From NCBI GenBank assembly GCA_963777485.1, contig CAVZQP010000002.1, positions 992,001 to 1,056,000 on the forward strand: 64,000 nucleotides of DNA, read 5' to 3'. Positions 53,701-61,005 of the stretch are shown here, in pieces. Numbering within the stretch: position 1 is the first letter of the stretch; every line of letters begins with the position of its first letter. The DNA comes from Bog-473 sp963777485. Its GTDB lineage: Bacteria > Actinomycetota > Acidimicrobiia > Acidimicrobiales > RAAP-2. The notes under the pieces are model-generated. The model did not search any database. It had not been told where the DNA came from and saw only the letters and a program-made list of their open reading frames with translations. A program made the translations under genes and the position numbers.

Positions 53701-53839
53701 ACGTGCGGGCTCTCTCCATCACCCCAGTCACCAGCGGCCTCACCGCCCGTGTTGCCCCCGCCCCTTCCCTGAACTGCCATTGCACGGATTTTCCGCGAAA
53801 CGGGGCTTACAGCCACCGCCGTGTGGGTATCAGAAGGCG

Positions 53840-53879
53840 GTCTGATTCCCAGCGGAGGAGTCTGATTCCTAGCGGAGGA
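53840..53879 (+). repeat. 20-bp tandem duplication containing the ribosome site
   Basis: GTCTGATTCCCAGCGGAGGA is followed at once by GTCTGATTCCTAGCGGAGGA, one mismatch. Each unit holds a GGAGG. The second ends 11 bp before the ATG of the G1 peptidase gene. Confidence 0.85.
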
Positions 53880-53890
53880 GTGGTGGGTCG

Positions 53891-54679
53891 ATGAAGCGTT
53901 TTCTGTCGTTGTTCGCGCTGTTGCCGATGTTGTTCATGTTCTCTTCGGTTGCCGGTGCAGCCTCGGCGGCCGTGCCGGAGGTGTTCCACAGTCCGATCAA
54001 TATCTTGGGCGTCGAGCACAACAATGTGAGCTCGACAAACTGGTCGGGCTACGCGGTCGAGTCACCGAGCCAGTTCAGCGAAGTGACGGGCACCTGGGTC
54101 GAGCCGACGGCGTCATGCACCACCAGTGGGCACACGTACGCCGCCTTCTGGGTCGGCCTCGACGGCTACAACAGCAAGTCGGTGGAGCAGCTCGGAACGG
54201 ACTCCGACTGCACGAAGGCCAACTCGCCCTCCTATTACGCGTGGTACGAGATGTACCCCGCCGCGTCGGTCAGCATCTCGACCACCACGTACCCGGTCAA
54301 GCCGGGTGACACGATGACCGCCTCAGTCACCCGTTCGGGCACCAGCTACACCTTGGCCATCACGAGCAGCGAAGGCTGGACGTTCTCCACGACCCAGACC
54401 GGCAGCGACGCCAACAGCTCGGCTGAATGGATCGCCGAGGCGCCGGACACCTGCCTGTTGGTCTTCTGCAGCAACGCCCACCTGTCGAACTTCGGCACAG
54501 TCACGTTCTCGAGCTCCGAGGCCGCCACGGGTGGCGCCCTCCAGCCGGTGTCGTCCTTCACGACCAACAGCGGTCCGCACGACATCACGATGGCGACCAG
54601 CAGCGGGGTCACGCGGGCACAGCCCAGCGCCCTCACCGCGAGCGGCACAGGGTTCAGCGATACCTGGCATCACAACTAG
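53891..54679 (+). CDS. Secreted G1 family glutamic endopeptidase, compact form
   Basis: 262 residues with a signal peptide (FLSLFALLPMLFMFSSVAGAASA). The mature G1 (eqolisin-like) domain starts NWSGYAVESPSQFSEVTGTWVEP and has the catalytic dyad as Q100 in VEQLGTDSDC and E120 in YYAWYEMYP, as in fungal scytalidoglutamic peptidase. Four cysteines could form disulfides. G1 enzymes are acid proteases. This copy is intact and lacks the repeats carried by the related damaged locus at 38246-41732. Base composition is slightly lower in G+C than its neighbours. Confidence 0.88.
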   Translation: MKRFLSLFALLPMLFMFSSVAGAASAAVPEVFHSPINILGVEHNNVSSTNWSGYAVESPSQFSEVTGTWVEPTASCTTSGHTYAAFWVGLDGYNSKSVEQLGTDSDCTKANSPSYYAWYEMYPAASVSISTTTYPVKPGDTMTASVTRSGTSYTLAITSSEGWTFSTTQTGSDANSSAEWIAEAPDTCLLVFCSNAHLSNFGTVTFSSSEAATGGALQPVSSFTTNSGPHDITMATSSGVTRAQPSALTASGTGFSDTWHHN

Positions 54680-54715
54680 CGGGCGCCAGGGACTTCCTCC
54701 GCGTAGCGAGGCATA

Positions 54716-54743
54716 GGCCCGTCCGGTTCGAGCCGGGCGGGCC
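54716..54743. terminator. Bidirectional terminator hairpin
   Basis: GGCCCGTCCGG and CCGGGCGGGCC make an 11-bp stem with one U-G pair and a TTCGAG loop. It lies between the convergent G1 peptidase and DUF3151 genes. Confidence 0.6.
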
Positions 54744-54750
54744 GCAGCAG

Positions 54751-55191
54751 TTATCCCTCGCGGGTTCCCCACTCGGGGTCGAGCTGGCGCAGGAACAGCG
54801 CGCAGCGCTGCTCTTCGTCCACTTCGTCGATGGCTGCCGCCGCCAGCTGAAGGTTGTGCAGCGATCGGAGGAAGCCACGGTTGGATTCGTGGCGCCAGCG
54901 CACATAGCCCGAACCGCGCCACCCGGCGGCACGGAGGGCGTCGAGGCCGCGGTGGTAGCCGACGCGGGCATAGGCGTACTGCGCGATCGGGTCGCCCGCC
55001 AGCTCGGAAAGGTCCGCCCACGCCTGGAGGCAGCGCGGGTCGCTCGCGGCGACGGCCGCCACGGCCTCCCGACGACGGTCCGGAGGGAGGGACCGGGCCG
55101 CGTCGAGAGCGGCGGCAAGGTCCGGCGCGAGCGGGTCGAGGACGGTCTCCGGGGTGCCGGAGGTGAACTGGACTGAGTGCTCGGGAGTCAC
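54751..55191 (-). CDS. DUF3151 family protein
   Basis: A 146-residue actinobacterial protein. The block AYARVGYHRGLDALRAAGWRGSGYVRWRHESNRGFLR is the family signature and the C terminus ends CALFLRQLDPEW. It looks all-helical and TPR-like. The function is unknown, as for its mycobacterial relatives. It begins at GTG and is divergent from the thioesterase gene at 55291. Confidence 0.9.
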   Translation of the reverse strand: MTPEHSVQFTSGTPETVLDPLAPDLAAALDAARSLPPDRRREAVAAVAASDPRCLQAWADLSELAGDPIAQYAYARVGYHRGLDALRAAGWRGSGYVRWRHESNRGFLRSLHNLQLAAAAIDEVDEEQRCALFLRQLDPEWGTREG

Positions 55192-55290
55192 CGGGCCATG
55201 TTATGAGCGCGCCCCGGAGAACGGTCGGTCGCCGCGGCGCATGACCGGCGGAATGTCGGAATACACGGGGCCGGCGGTACTGTTCCGCCC

Positions 55291-55998
55291 GTGCTGACGC
55301 CAGAGCCCGCGTCCTCGAATTCGTTCCAGCATCATCCAGGACTACGCGACCGTGAGCGCGAGTCCCGGCAGTTGGCCGACGTCCTGCGTCGCCTGATCCG
55401 CCTGTCGGTCAGTACGGCTCCGTCTGCCGCGGAGACGCAACGGCTGACGGCGCAGTTGGCCGCCGTGGCGGACGAACTCGAGCAACACGCGCCCGAGATC
55501 CCGATCCCGCGCTTCATGGCCCCCGAGCCCGACGGCCCGCCCAAAGAGGTGCCGCTCGGTGGGGCCATGCCCTATGACCCCATCGTCGGCCCGTTCAATC
55601 CGCTGGCGCTGCCGGTCGTCCTCGAGTTCGACCCGCCGATCGCTCGTGGCCGTGGCACGTTCGACGTCGCCTACGAGGGCGCGCCCGGCTGCGTCCACGG
55701 CGCCATCCTCGTTGCGGTGTTCGACATCATCTTGACGGCGGCGAATGCGATCGCCGGCCACACCGGTCCCACGGTGCGCCTCGGCGTGCGCTACAAGCGT
55801 CCGACGCTGTGCAACGAGGAGGCGGTGTTCGAGGGCTGGGTCACCGACGTCGAGGGCAAACGGATCCACTCGGAGGGCCGTATCGTGCAGGGCGGGATTG
55901 TGACCGTCGAGGCCCATGGGGAGTTCGCCATCTTCGACCACGAGGGCGTGTACCGCATGGCGAATGCGCGACGGCGGGCCTTCGACGCCGGCGATTAG
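55291..55998 (+). CDS. PaaI-like hotdog thioesterase with N-terminal extension
   Basis: 235 residues. An N-terminal helical part of about 90 residues is followed by a hotdog domain containing FDVAYEGAPGCVHGAILVAVFDIILTAANA and RLGVRYKRPTLCNEEAVFEGWV. This is the THEM4/PaaI-type arrangement with the catalytic region at GxVHGG/A. It likely hydrolyses an acyl-CoA. It is followed by another thioesterase 27 bp downstream, suggesting a two-enzyme unit acting on CoA esters. Confidence 0.83.
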   Translation: MLTPEPASSNSFQHHPGLRDRERESRQLADVLRRLIRLSVSTAPSAAETQRLTAQLAAVADELEQHAPEIPIPRFMAPEPDGPPKEVPLGGAMPYDPIVGPFNPLALPVVLEFDPPIARGRGTFDVAYEGAPGCVHGAILVAVFDIILTAANAIAGHTGPTVRLGVRYKRPTLCNEEAVFEGWVTDVEGKRIHSEGRIVQGGIVTVEAHGEFAIFDHEGVYRMANARRRAFDAGD

Positions 55999-56025
55999 GG
56001 CGGGCGGCCTGGGGTCTACCCGGCT

Positions 56026-56475
56026 ATGAACCGACTCTCGCTCGAGCCCTCGCGCAACGGGGCCGACTATGCCTTCGTACACCGGCTGCGCACACGTTTT
56101 GCCGAGACCGATGCCATGGGCGTCATCCACCATGCGGCGTACCTGCCGTATCTCGAAGAGGCGCGCGTCGAATATCTGAGATCCATCGAGCATCCCTACG
56201 GCGCGGTGCGTAGTGGACGAGGCGAGGACAGCCGGGACTTCCCCGTGCTCGAGGTGTCAGTGCGCTACCGCAGGCCGCTGAGGTTCGACCAGGAGGTCGA
56301 CGTGTCGCTGCTGATCGGGGCCGTGACGCGCACGACCTTCCAAATCGCGTATCTCCTGTCGGTCGACGGCGAAGTGATGGCGACGGCGGTCACCGTGCAC
56401 GGATGTGTCGACCGCCGTGGCCGGCCGGCCCGGCTGCCGGAGTGGGTGGAGGAGAAGGTCGGACCCGGTTCATAG
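56026..56475 (+). CDS. YbgC/FadM-type acyl-CoA thioesterase
   Basis: A 149-residue hotdog protein of the 4-hydroxybenzoyl-CoA thioesterase group. RLRTRFAETDAMGVIHHAAYLPYLEEARVEYL holds the catalytic Asp (ETDAMG) and the tyrosine helix, followed by VSVRYRRPLRFDQEVDV. Probably acts on short or medium acyl-CoA. In tandem with the PaaI-like gene and without a promoter-sized gap. Confidence 0.88.
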   Translation: MNRLSLEPSRNGADYAFVHRLRTRFAETDAMGVIHHAAYLPYLEEARVEYLRSIEHPYGAVRSGRGEDSRDFPVLEVSVRYRRPLRFDQEVDVSLLIGAVTRTTFQIAYLLSVDGEVMATAVTVHGCVDRRGRPARLPEWVEEKVGPGS

Positions 56476-56519
56476 CCCTGCGAGTGACGAGCGTGGTGGT
56501 GGCACGACCAATCACCGGC

Positions 56520-56683
56520 AGCCTGGCCGCCTCGAGATCTATGCAGTGCCAAGCCCGGCCGTGCCGGTGGAGTGGGTGGCCGTCATGGGCGTCGCGGCCT
56601 TGGCGTTGGCGATGCTGGTAGCTCTCGTGCGGGGGCGGATTGCCGCTCGGACGCCGGCCGCCTTGTTGCTGCGAGGCGAATAG
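56520..56683 (+). pseudogene. C-terminal remnant of an FtsX-like ABC permease
   Basis: About 50 codons in one frame end in WVAVMGVAALALAMLVALVRGRIAARTPAALLLRGE (split here as WVAVMGVAALALAML, VALVRGRIAARTP and AALLLRGE), preceded by EIYAVPSPAVPVEW. This is the last membrane helix and tail of FtsX/MacB-family permeases, where RxAARxxPAxxLRxE is typical. No upstream permease body exists in any frame: the region is occupied by the thioesterase gene. It is best read as a deletion scar. It might instead be a small one-helix protein. Confidence 0.6.
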
Positions 56684-56696
56684 CGCAGTCCGGCCG

Positions 56697-57281
56697 CTAC
56701 AGCGTCGACACCAATCTTGCAAAGGATTCCGTCATCAACCGCTTCGCCGCGGCGGGGTCGTCGGCCCGCGCCACCACCATCCCTGCCTGCATGACCGCGC
56801 CGACGAGGAGGTGCGTGAGGGAATCGACCGACGCCGCGTCGATCCGGCCCGTCTCCGCCGCAATCGCCAAAACCGCCTTGATGGTGCCGAACGCATAGCG
56901 CTCATCGAGCTCGTGCCAGGTGTCCCAGCCGAGGACTGTGGGCGCGTCGAGCATCACGATGCGCTGCACCTCTGGGTTGACGCACTGCTCCAAGAACGCG
57001 TGGAAGCCGAGCTCCAAGATCCGGATCGGGTCGGTCTCGCCGCCAGCCGTCGCGGTCTCGAGGAGCTTCGCCGTCAGCTCTTCCTCCACCGCTTCGAATG
57101 TGGCCCGGAAGAGGTCCGTCTTGCTCGAGAAGTGGTGGTAGAGCGCGCCACGACTGACCTGGGCCTCGCTCAGGATCTCCTCGGTCGAGGTGGCAGCGAA
57201 CCCCTCTTCCGCAAACAGTCGGCGAGCAGTCGCGATCAGCCGGCCGCGGGTCGCTTCGGTGCGTTCTGCCTGCGTGGGCAC
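56697..57281 (-). CDS. TetR family transcriptional regulator
   Basis: A 194-residue regulator. The HTH domain is RGRLIATARRLFAEEGFAATSTEEILSEAQVSRGALYHHFSSKTDLF at residues 12-58. The rest is helical ligand-binding domain with C-terminal LLVGAVMQAGMVVARADDP. It is divergent from an alpha/beta hydrolase and an imperfect palindrome lies in the 55-bp intergenic space, so it probably controls the hydrolase and itself. Confidence 0.92.
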   Translation of the reverse strand: MPTQAERTEATRGRLIATARRLFAEEGFAATSTEEILSEAQVSRGALYHHFSSKTDLFRATFEAVEEELTAKLLETATAGGETDPIRILELGFHAFLEQCVNPEVQRIVMLDAPTVLGWDTWHELDERYAFGTIKAVLAIAAETGRIDAASVDSLTHLLVGAVMQAGMVVARADDPAAAKRLMTESFARLVSTL

Positions 57282-57302
57282 GGTGGGATCCTATCCTCTC
57301 TT

Positions 57303-57325
57303 TACAAACAGACAGTTGGTATGTA
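57303..57325. promoter_or_regulatory. TetR-type operator between regulator and hydrolase
   Basis: TACAAACAGACAGTTGGTATGTA is a 23-bp imperfect palindrome (16 of 22 non-central positions match), in the short space between the divergent genes. Spacing and sequence resemble TetR/QacR-type sites. Confidence 0.6.
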
Positions 57326-57336
57326 GAGTGTGGGGC

Positions 57337-58251
57337 ATGACCCCCCCGACGAAAACCAAGAACCCGAATCCACCGACCGCCGTTCCGACGGTCCTGTCCC
57401 GGCAACTGGCCGAGCTCTCCGGTGGGCCCGTCGCCTACGTCGACCAGGGCGACCCGGACTCGCCGGCGGCCCTCTTCGTCCACGGCGTGCTCGTCAACGC
57501 GGACCTGTGGCGCAACGTCATCTGGGACGTGGCGGACGTGCGCCGCTGCATCGCGCCGGACCTGTCGGCCCACGGTGGGACGCCGATTCCGGAAGCGGGA
57601 GCGTCCGGCTACGACCTGACCTTGCACGGGCACGCCGCACGGCTCGACGAGTTGTGCGCGCATCTCGACCTCGACCAGGTCGACCTAATTGCCAACGACA
57701 CCGGTGGCGCCGTGGCGCAGGTCTTCGCCGCCCGCTATCCGGGACGGATCCGCACGCTCACCCTCACGAACTGCGACTGTCAGGACAACTTCCCGCCGGA
57801 GCTCTTCGAGCCGTTCGTGGCCATGGCGGAAGCGGGGGAACTCGGTCCGGTGGTTGCCGCCATGGCGGGCGACTACGCGTTGGCACGGTCGGAGGCCGGG
57901 TACGGGCAGGGCTACGCGTCCGCGGGCCAGCTGAGCGACGAGCTGCTCACGAGCTACACGGGTCCCTTCGCGGCCGATGGCGGCAAGGGCCTCGAGCGTT
58001 TTCTCGTCGCGCCGAAGGCAGAGGAGCTGGTCGCGGTCGCGCCGCTCCTGGCGGAGCTGCGAGCCCCTGTCCAGCTTGCCTGGGGCACCGCCGACATCTT
58101 CTTCCCGCCCTCGTGGACTGAGCGCATGCGCGAGCTCCTGCCGTCGACCGAGCGGGTCACCCTGGTGACCGACGCCATGCTGTTCTGGCCCGACGAGCGA
58201 GCGGCGGAACTCGTCCCGCTGCTGCGTGACTTCTGGGCGGCCCACGCCTGA
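57337..58251 (+). CDS. Alpha/beta hydrolase, haloalkane dehalogenase-like
   Basis: A 304-residue hydrolase. The oxyanion region is FVHGVLVNADLWRNV, and the nucleophile elbow reads LIANDTGGAVAQ, so the nucleophile would be Asp as in haloalkane dehalogenases and epoxide hydrolases, with Asn or Asp before it. A later acidic residue (GTADIFFPP) follows, but the catalytic His near the C terminus is not clear: the expected position reads TDAMLFWPDER. It may be inactive or use another base. It is divergent from TetR. Confidence 0.8.
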   Translation: MTPPTKTKNPNPPTAVPTVLSRQLAELSGGPVAYVDQGDPDSPAALFVHGVLVNADLWRNVIWDVADVRRCIAPDLSAHGGTPIPEAGASGYDLTLHGHAARLDELCAHLDLDQVDLIANDTGGAVAQVFAARYPGRIRTLTLTNCDCQDNFPPELFEPFVAMAEAGELGPVVAAMAGDYALARSEAGYGQGYASAGQLSDELLTSYTGPFAADGGKGLERFLVAPKAEELVAVAPLLAELRAPVQLAWGTADIFFPPSWTERMRELLPSTERVTLVTDAMLFWPDERAAELVPLLRDFWAAHA

Positions 58252-58325
58252 CCACTCCCGTCTGCATGAGCTCACGGTCGCCCCGATGCGCATCTCCCGC
58301 GCACCGGGGCGTTACCGTGCAGGCA

Positions 58326-58724
58326 GTGGGCAGTACGACACGGATCTCTTCGTTGCGGGGCGCCCGCGACCTGATGGACCGGCGCTACGCCGAACCGCTC
58401 GACCTGGACCAGATGGCCGCGCACGTCGGGTTTTCGAAGTTCCACTTCGCCCGCGCCTTCAAGGACGCCTACGGCGAGACGCCGGCGAACTACCTCACGC
58501 GCCGGCGGGTGGAACGGGCCAAGGACTTGTTGCGCTCCGCCAACCTGACAGTGACCGAGGTGTGCATGCTGGTCGGCTTCTCGAGCCTCGGCTCGTTCAG
58601 CTCGCGCTTCTCGGAGCTGGTCGGCATGTCGCCCAGCGCGTTCCAGCTGGCGGCCGCCGCCCGGGGGGGCCCACCTCCGATTCCGGGCTGCTTCATGATG
58701 CAGTGGTCGCGGCCACGACCCTGA
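58326..58724 (+). CDS. AraC-type HTH regulator, DNA-binding domain only
   Basis: About 132 residues containing just the AraC/XylS double helix-turn-helix: LDLDQMAAHVGFSKFHFARAFKDAYGETPANYL and VTEVCMLVGFSSLGSFSSRFSELVGMSP. There is no sensor domain. The start could be GTG at 58326 or 58317, or ATG at 58266. It precedes a VOC protein 120 bp downstream, a pairing often seen in actinobacteria, suggesting control of that gene. Confidence 0.85.
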   Translation: MGSTTRISSLRGARDLMDRRYAEPLDLDQMAAHVGFSKFHFARAFKDAYGETPANYLTRRRVERAKDLLRSANLTVTEVCMLVGFSSLGSFSSRFSELVGMSPSAFQLAAAARGGPPPIPGCFMMQWSRPRP

Positions 58725-58844
58725 TGGTCGTCGTCCGCCGGGCGGGTTGACGCGAAAGAGCGCAAGGACGGAGAAGCCAACGGTGGGGTCGACGCCTTAG
58801 CCTGAGGTGGACGAAACAAACCGCCTGAAGGGAGCGCCGCGACC

Positions 58845-59306
58845 ATGATTCGCCAGATGTCGCACACGAACATCTTCGTCCTCGACCAGGACTCAGCGAA
58901 GGCCTTCTACACCGAGAAACTCGGCTTCGAGGCTCGCTTCGACATCTCCATGGGCGAGGAGTTCGAGGGGGCGGGACAAGGCTTCCGCTGGCTCACCGTC
59001 TCGCCCAAGGAGCAGCCCGACCTTCAAATCGTGCTCGCCTCCTGCGACATGGGTCGCACGCACGAACAGGCCGAGCAGCTACGCGCGCTCGTCGCGAGCG
59101 GCGGCATGGGACCCGGCGTGATGACGACCGACGACTGCCAACAGACCTACAAGGAGCTCTCGGCCAAGGGCGTTACGTTCCTGTCCGAACCGACGGAGCG
59201 CCCCTACGGCGTCGAGGCGATGATGCGCGACGACTCGGGGAACCTGATCAGCCTGACCCAGCCGTTCGCCTTCGTGTACGACCCGGAGGCCGCGTCCACC
59301 GGCTAG
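58845..59306 (+). CDS. VOC family protein
   Basis: A 153-residue glyoxalase-fold protein. It starts MSHTNIFVLDQDSAKAFYTEKLGFEARFD and has WLTVSPKEQPDLQIVL, TTDDCQQTYKELSAKGVTF and DDSGNLISLTQPF. Metal-type residues are an N-terminal His and a glutamate in the middle. The substrate is unknown. GGGAGCG lies 9 nt before the ATG. It is the likely target of the AraC-type regulator upstream. Confidence 0.85.
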   Translation: MIRQMSHTNIFVLDQDSAKAFYTEKLGFEARFDISMGEEFEGAGQGFRWLTVSPKEQPDLQIVLASCDMGRTHEQAEQLRALVASGGMGPGVMTTDDCQQTYKELSAKGVTFLSEPTERPYGVEAMMRDDSGNLISLTQPFAFVYDPEAASTG

Positions 59307-59414
59307 CCACGCCTGTTCTTCGGGACAGCTCAGGACCGCAGGGACCTCGACGTACCCACCCCGGGCGGGGTGGGTACGTCCGCGTTGGGGGGTTGACAGC
59401 GGAGGAGGCGATAT

Positions 59415-59430
59415 ATAACCATATGGTTAT
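59415..59430. promoter_or_regulatory. ArsR-type operator (perfect 16-bp palindrome)
   Basis: ATAACCATATGGTTAT has no spacer and spans the start region of the ArsR gene, next to TATATA (59412-59417), a probable -10. The ArsR start codons at 59423 and 59429 lie in it or at its edge. Confidence 0.7.
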
Positions 59431-59839
59431 GCCATCGACGGCCACCGCAGAACTGACCGAAAGCGACCTGGACAGGGCCTTCGGCGCGCTGTCGGATCCC
59501 ACTCGGCGGGCGATCCTGGCCCGCCTCGCCGAGGGCGATGCGGGCGTGCTCGACGTGGCCGCACCGTTCCCGATGAGCCAGCCCGCCGTGACCAAGCACC
59601 TCAACGTCCTCGAGGAGGCGGGGCTGATCTCACGGCACCGGCGAGCGCGACAACGCCTCTGCCACCTCGAGCCGGTCCGGCTCAAGCAACTCTCGGACTG
59701 GGTGGGCACGTATCGCGAGTTCTGGGAGGAGAGCTTCGAGCGTCTCGACGAACTGCTCGAAGAACTTCAGAGCCCGCCGGAAGCAGACCAATCGAAAAGA
59801 CAGACCAAGACAAAGGAGAAGCAAGGTGACAATGACTGA
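59429..59839 (+). CDS. ArsR family transcriptional regulator
   Basis: About 136 residues from the ATG at 59429 (59423 also possible). The winged helix FGALSDPTRRAILARLAEGDAG, the recognition helix MSQPAVTKHLNVLEEAGLI and the wing RHRRARQRLCHLEP are clear, and no metal-binding cysteine pair is present, so it is of the non-metal ArsR type paired with SRPBCC proteins. The mRNA is probably leaderless, with the operator palindrome overlapping the start. It overlaps the next gene by 14 bp. Confidence 0.9.
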   Translation: MPSTATAELTESDLDRAFGALSDPTRRAILARLAEGDAGVLDVAAPFPMSQPAVTKHLNVLEEAGLISRHRRARQRLCHLEPVRLKQLSDWVGTYREFWEESFERLDELLEELQSPPEADQSKRQTKTKEKQGDND

Positions 59840-60317
59840 CATCCCGACCGAGATCATCACCCCACCGGGCGAGCCCGTAATCCGCACCCGCCGGTTCTTC
59901 AAGGCGCCACCAGAACTCGTGTACCGGGCCCTGACCGAGCCCGAGTTGGTGCGCCGCTGGTTCGGACCCCGATACCTCGAGATCACCGTGAGCGAGGCCG
60001 ACCTGCGCGTCGGCGGCACGTGGCGGGTCGTCCACCGCGCCCCCGACGGCACGGAATTCGGCTTCCACGGTGAGTTCGTCGAGCTGGATCCCCCTCGCAA
60101 GCGGGTCGGCACCTTTGTTTACGAGGGCGCGCCCGAGCACGTCGCCACCGAGACGATCGTCTGCGAGCCGGCGGAGGGTGGCACCATGCTGGTCTCGACG
60201 ATGGTGCACGACTCCGTCGAAGCCCGCGACCTGCACCTTGCGAGTGGCATGGAGGAGGGGATGCTCGACTCCTACAGCCGGCTCGACGAATTGGTGGCGG
60301 AAGAGCAAGCGACTTGA
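59826..60317 (+). CDS. SRPBCC/AHSA1-domain protein
   Basis: A 163-residue START-like protein. It has TRRFFKAPPELVYRALTEPELVRRWFGPRYLEI, the AHSA1 signature W-F-G-P, and GGTWRVVHRAPDG, followed by FHGEFVELDPPRKRVGTF. These proteins bind hydrophobic ligands or act as Hsp90 co-chaperone-like partners. AAGGAG lies 6-7 nt before the GTG. Its gene is translationally coupled to ArsR, forming the common ArsR-SRPBCC pair. Confidence 0.88.
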   Translation: MTMTDIPTEIITPPGEPVIRTRRFFKAPPELVYRALTEPELVRRWFGPRYLEITVSEADLRVGGTWRVVHRAPDGTEFGFHGEFVELDPPRKRVGTFVYEGAPEHVATETIVCEPAEGGTMLVSTMVHDSVEARDLHLASGMEEGMLDSYSRLDELVAEEQAT

Positions 60318-60332
60318 TCGCTTGACTCGGGT

Positions 60333-60863
60333 TTAGGAGGACGCGGGATGGCCTGGGTGCAGCTGTGGGCTGGTGCGATGAGTCAGCAGCCCACGGCCGG
60401 GGCCTCCGACGGCGCGTACGGCACGGACCAGAAAGGCCTCATGGTCTCCTACCGAGAAGTGCCCGAGGATTCCTCCCTCGAGTGCCAACGAGACATCGGC
60501 CAGTAGTGGCGCCCCGGTCGTACCGATCCGCCAGTCGACGTCTGCGAATTTGTCGACCTCATCGCCCGTCTCCTCTCCGAACAGCCGGGCCATGTCCAGT
60601 TGCTCCTCACCCAGGAGGTGCAGACCCATGGCGGATGAGCGCACCGCGACACCAAGGGTGTGGTTCAGCCGGGAGATGCATGCGATGAAGTTGGGTGGAT
60701 CGATACTGCACTGCGTGACGAAGCCAGCCAGGCACCCGCTCATCTCTTCGTCGGGCGCCCGGACCGTCAACAGGTAATAGGGATAGTCGACCCGCTCGAA
60801 GAACGGAGCCAGATCACGGGCCGGGTCGGCCGCGGCAACCCGCGGCCCTTGCACCTCGGGCAT
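60333..60863 (-). CDS. Flavin reductase-like (FMN-binding split barrel) protein
   Basis: 176 residues. The split-barrel core includes YYLLTVRAPDEEMSGCLAGFVTQCSIDPPNFIACISRLNHT and LLGEEQLDMARLFGEETGD. Such proteins reduce flavin with NAD(P)H for a partner monooxygenase. No partner is adjacent. GGAGG lies 6 nt before the ATG at 60863, so I reject the longer frame that reaches into the divergent efflux gene. It converges with the SRPBCC gene. Confidence 0.82.
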   Translation of the reverse strand: MPEVQGPRVAAADPARDLAPFFERVDYPYYLLTVRAPDEEMSGCLAGFVTQCSIDPPNFIACISRLNHTLGVAVRSSAMGLHLLGEEQLDMARLFGEETGDEVDKFADVDWRIGTTGAPLLADVSLALEGGILGHFSVGDHEAFLVRAVRAVGGPGRGLLTHRTSPQLHPGHPASS

Positions 60864-61005
60864 TCGTTGCCTCCACGCCTCGCGCGCCACTAGTCCGAGG
60901 GGTGCGACGCCCACATGGAACTTGGCTGAAGACCCTTTGCCGAGCCCGCTGGGCTCCACCCCGCTAAAGGTTGCAGTACCCGGCCCACGGGTACGCAAAA
61001 CTCAA

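Noticed and set aside
54716..54743. GGTTCGAGCC resembling a tRNA T-arm
   Set aside because: The surrounding bases fold into one long hairpin, and no acceptor, D or anticodon arms can be drawn. Called a terminator instead.
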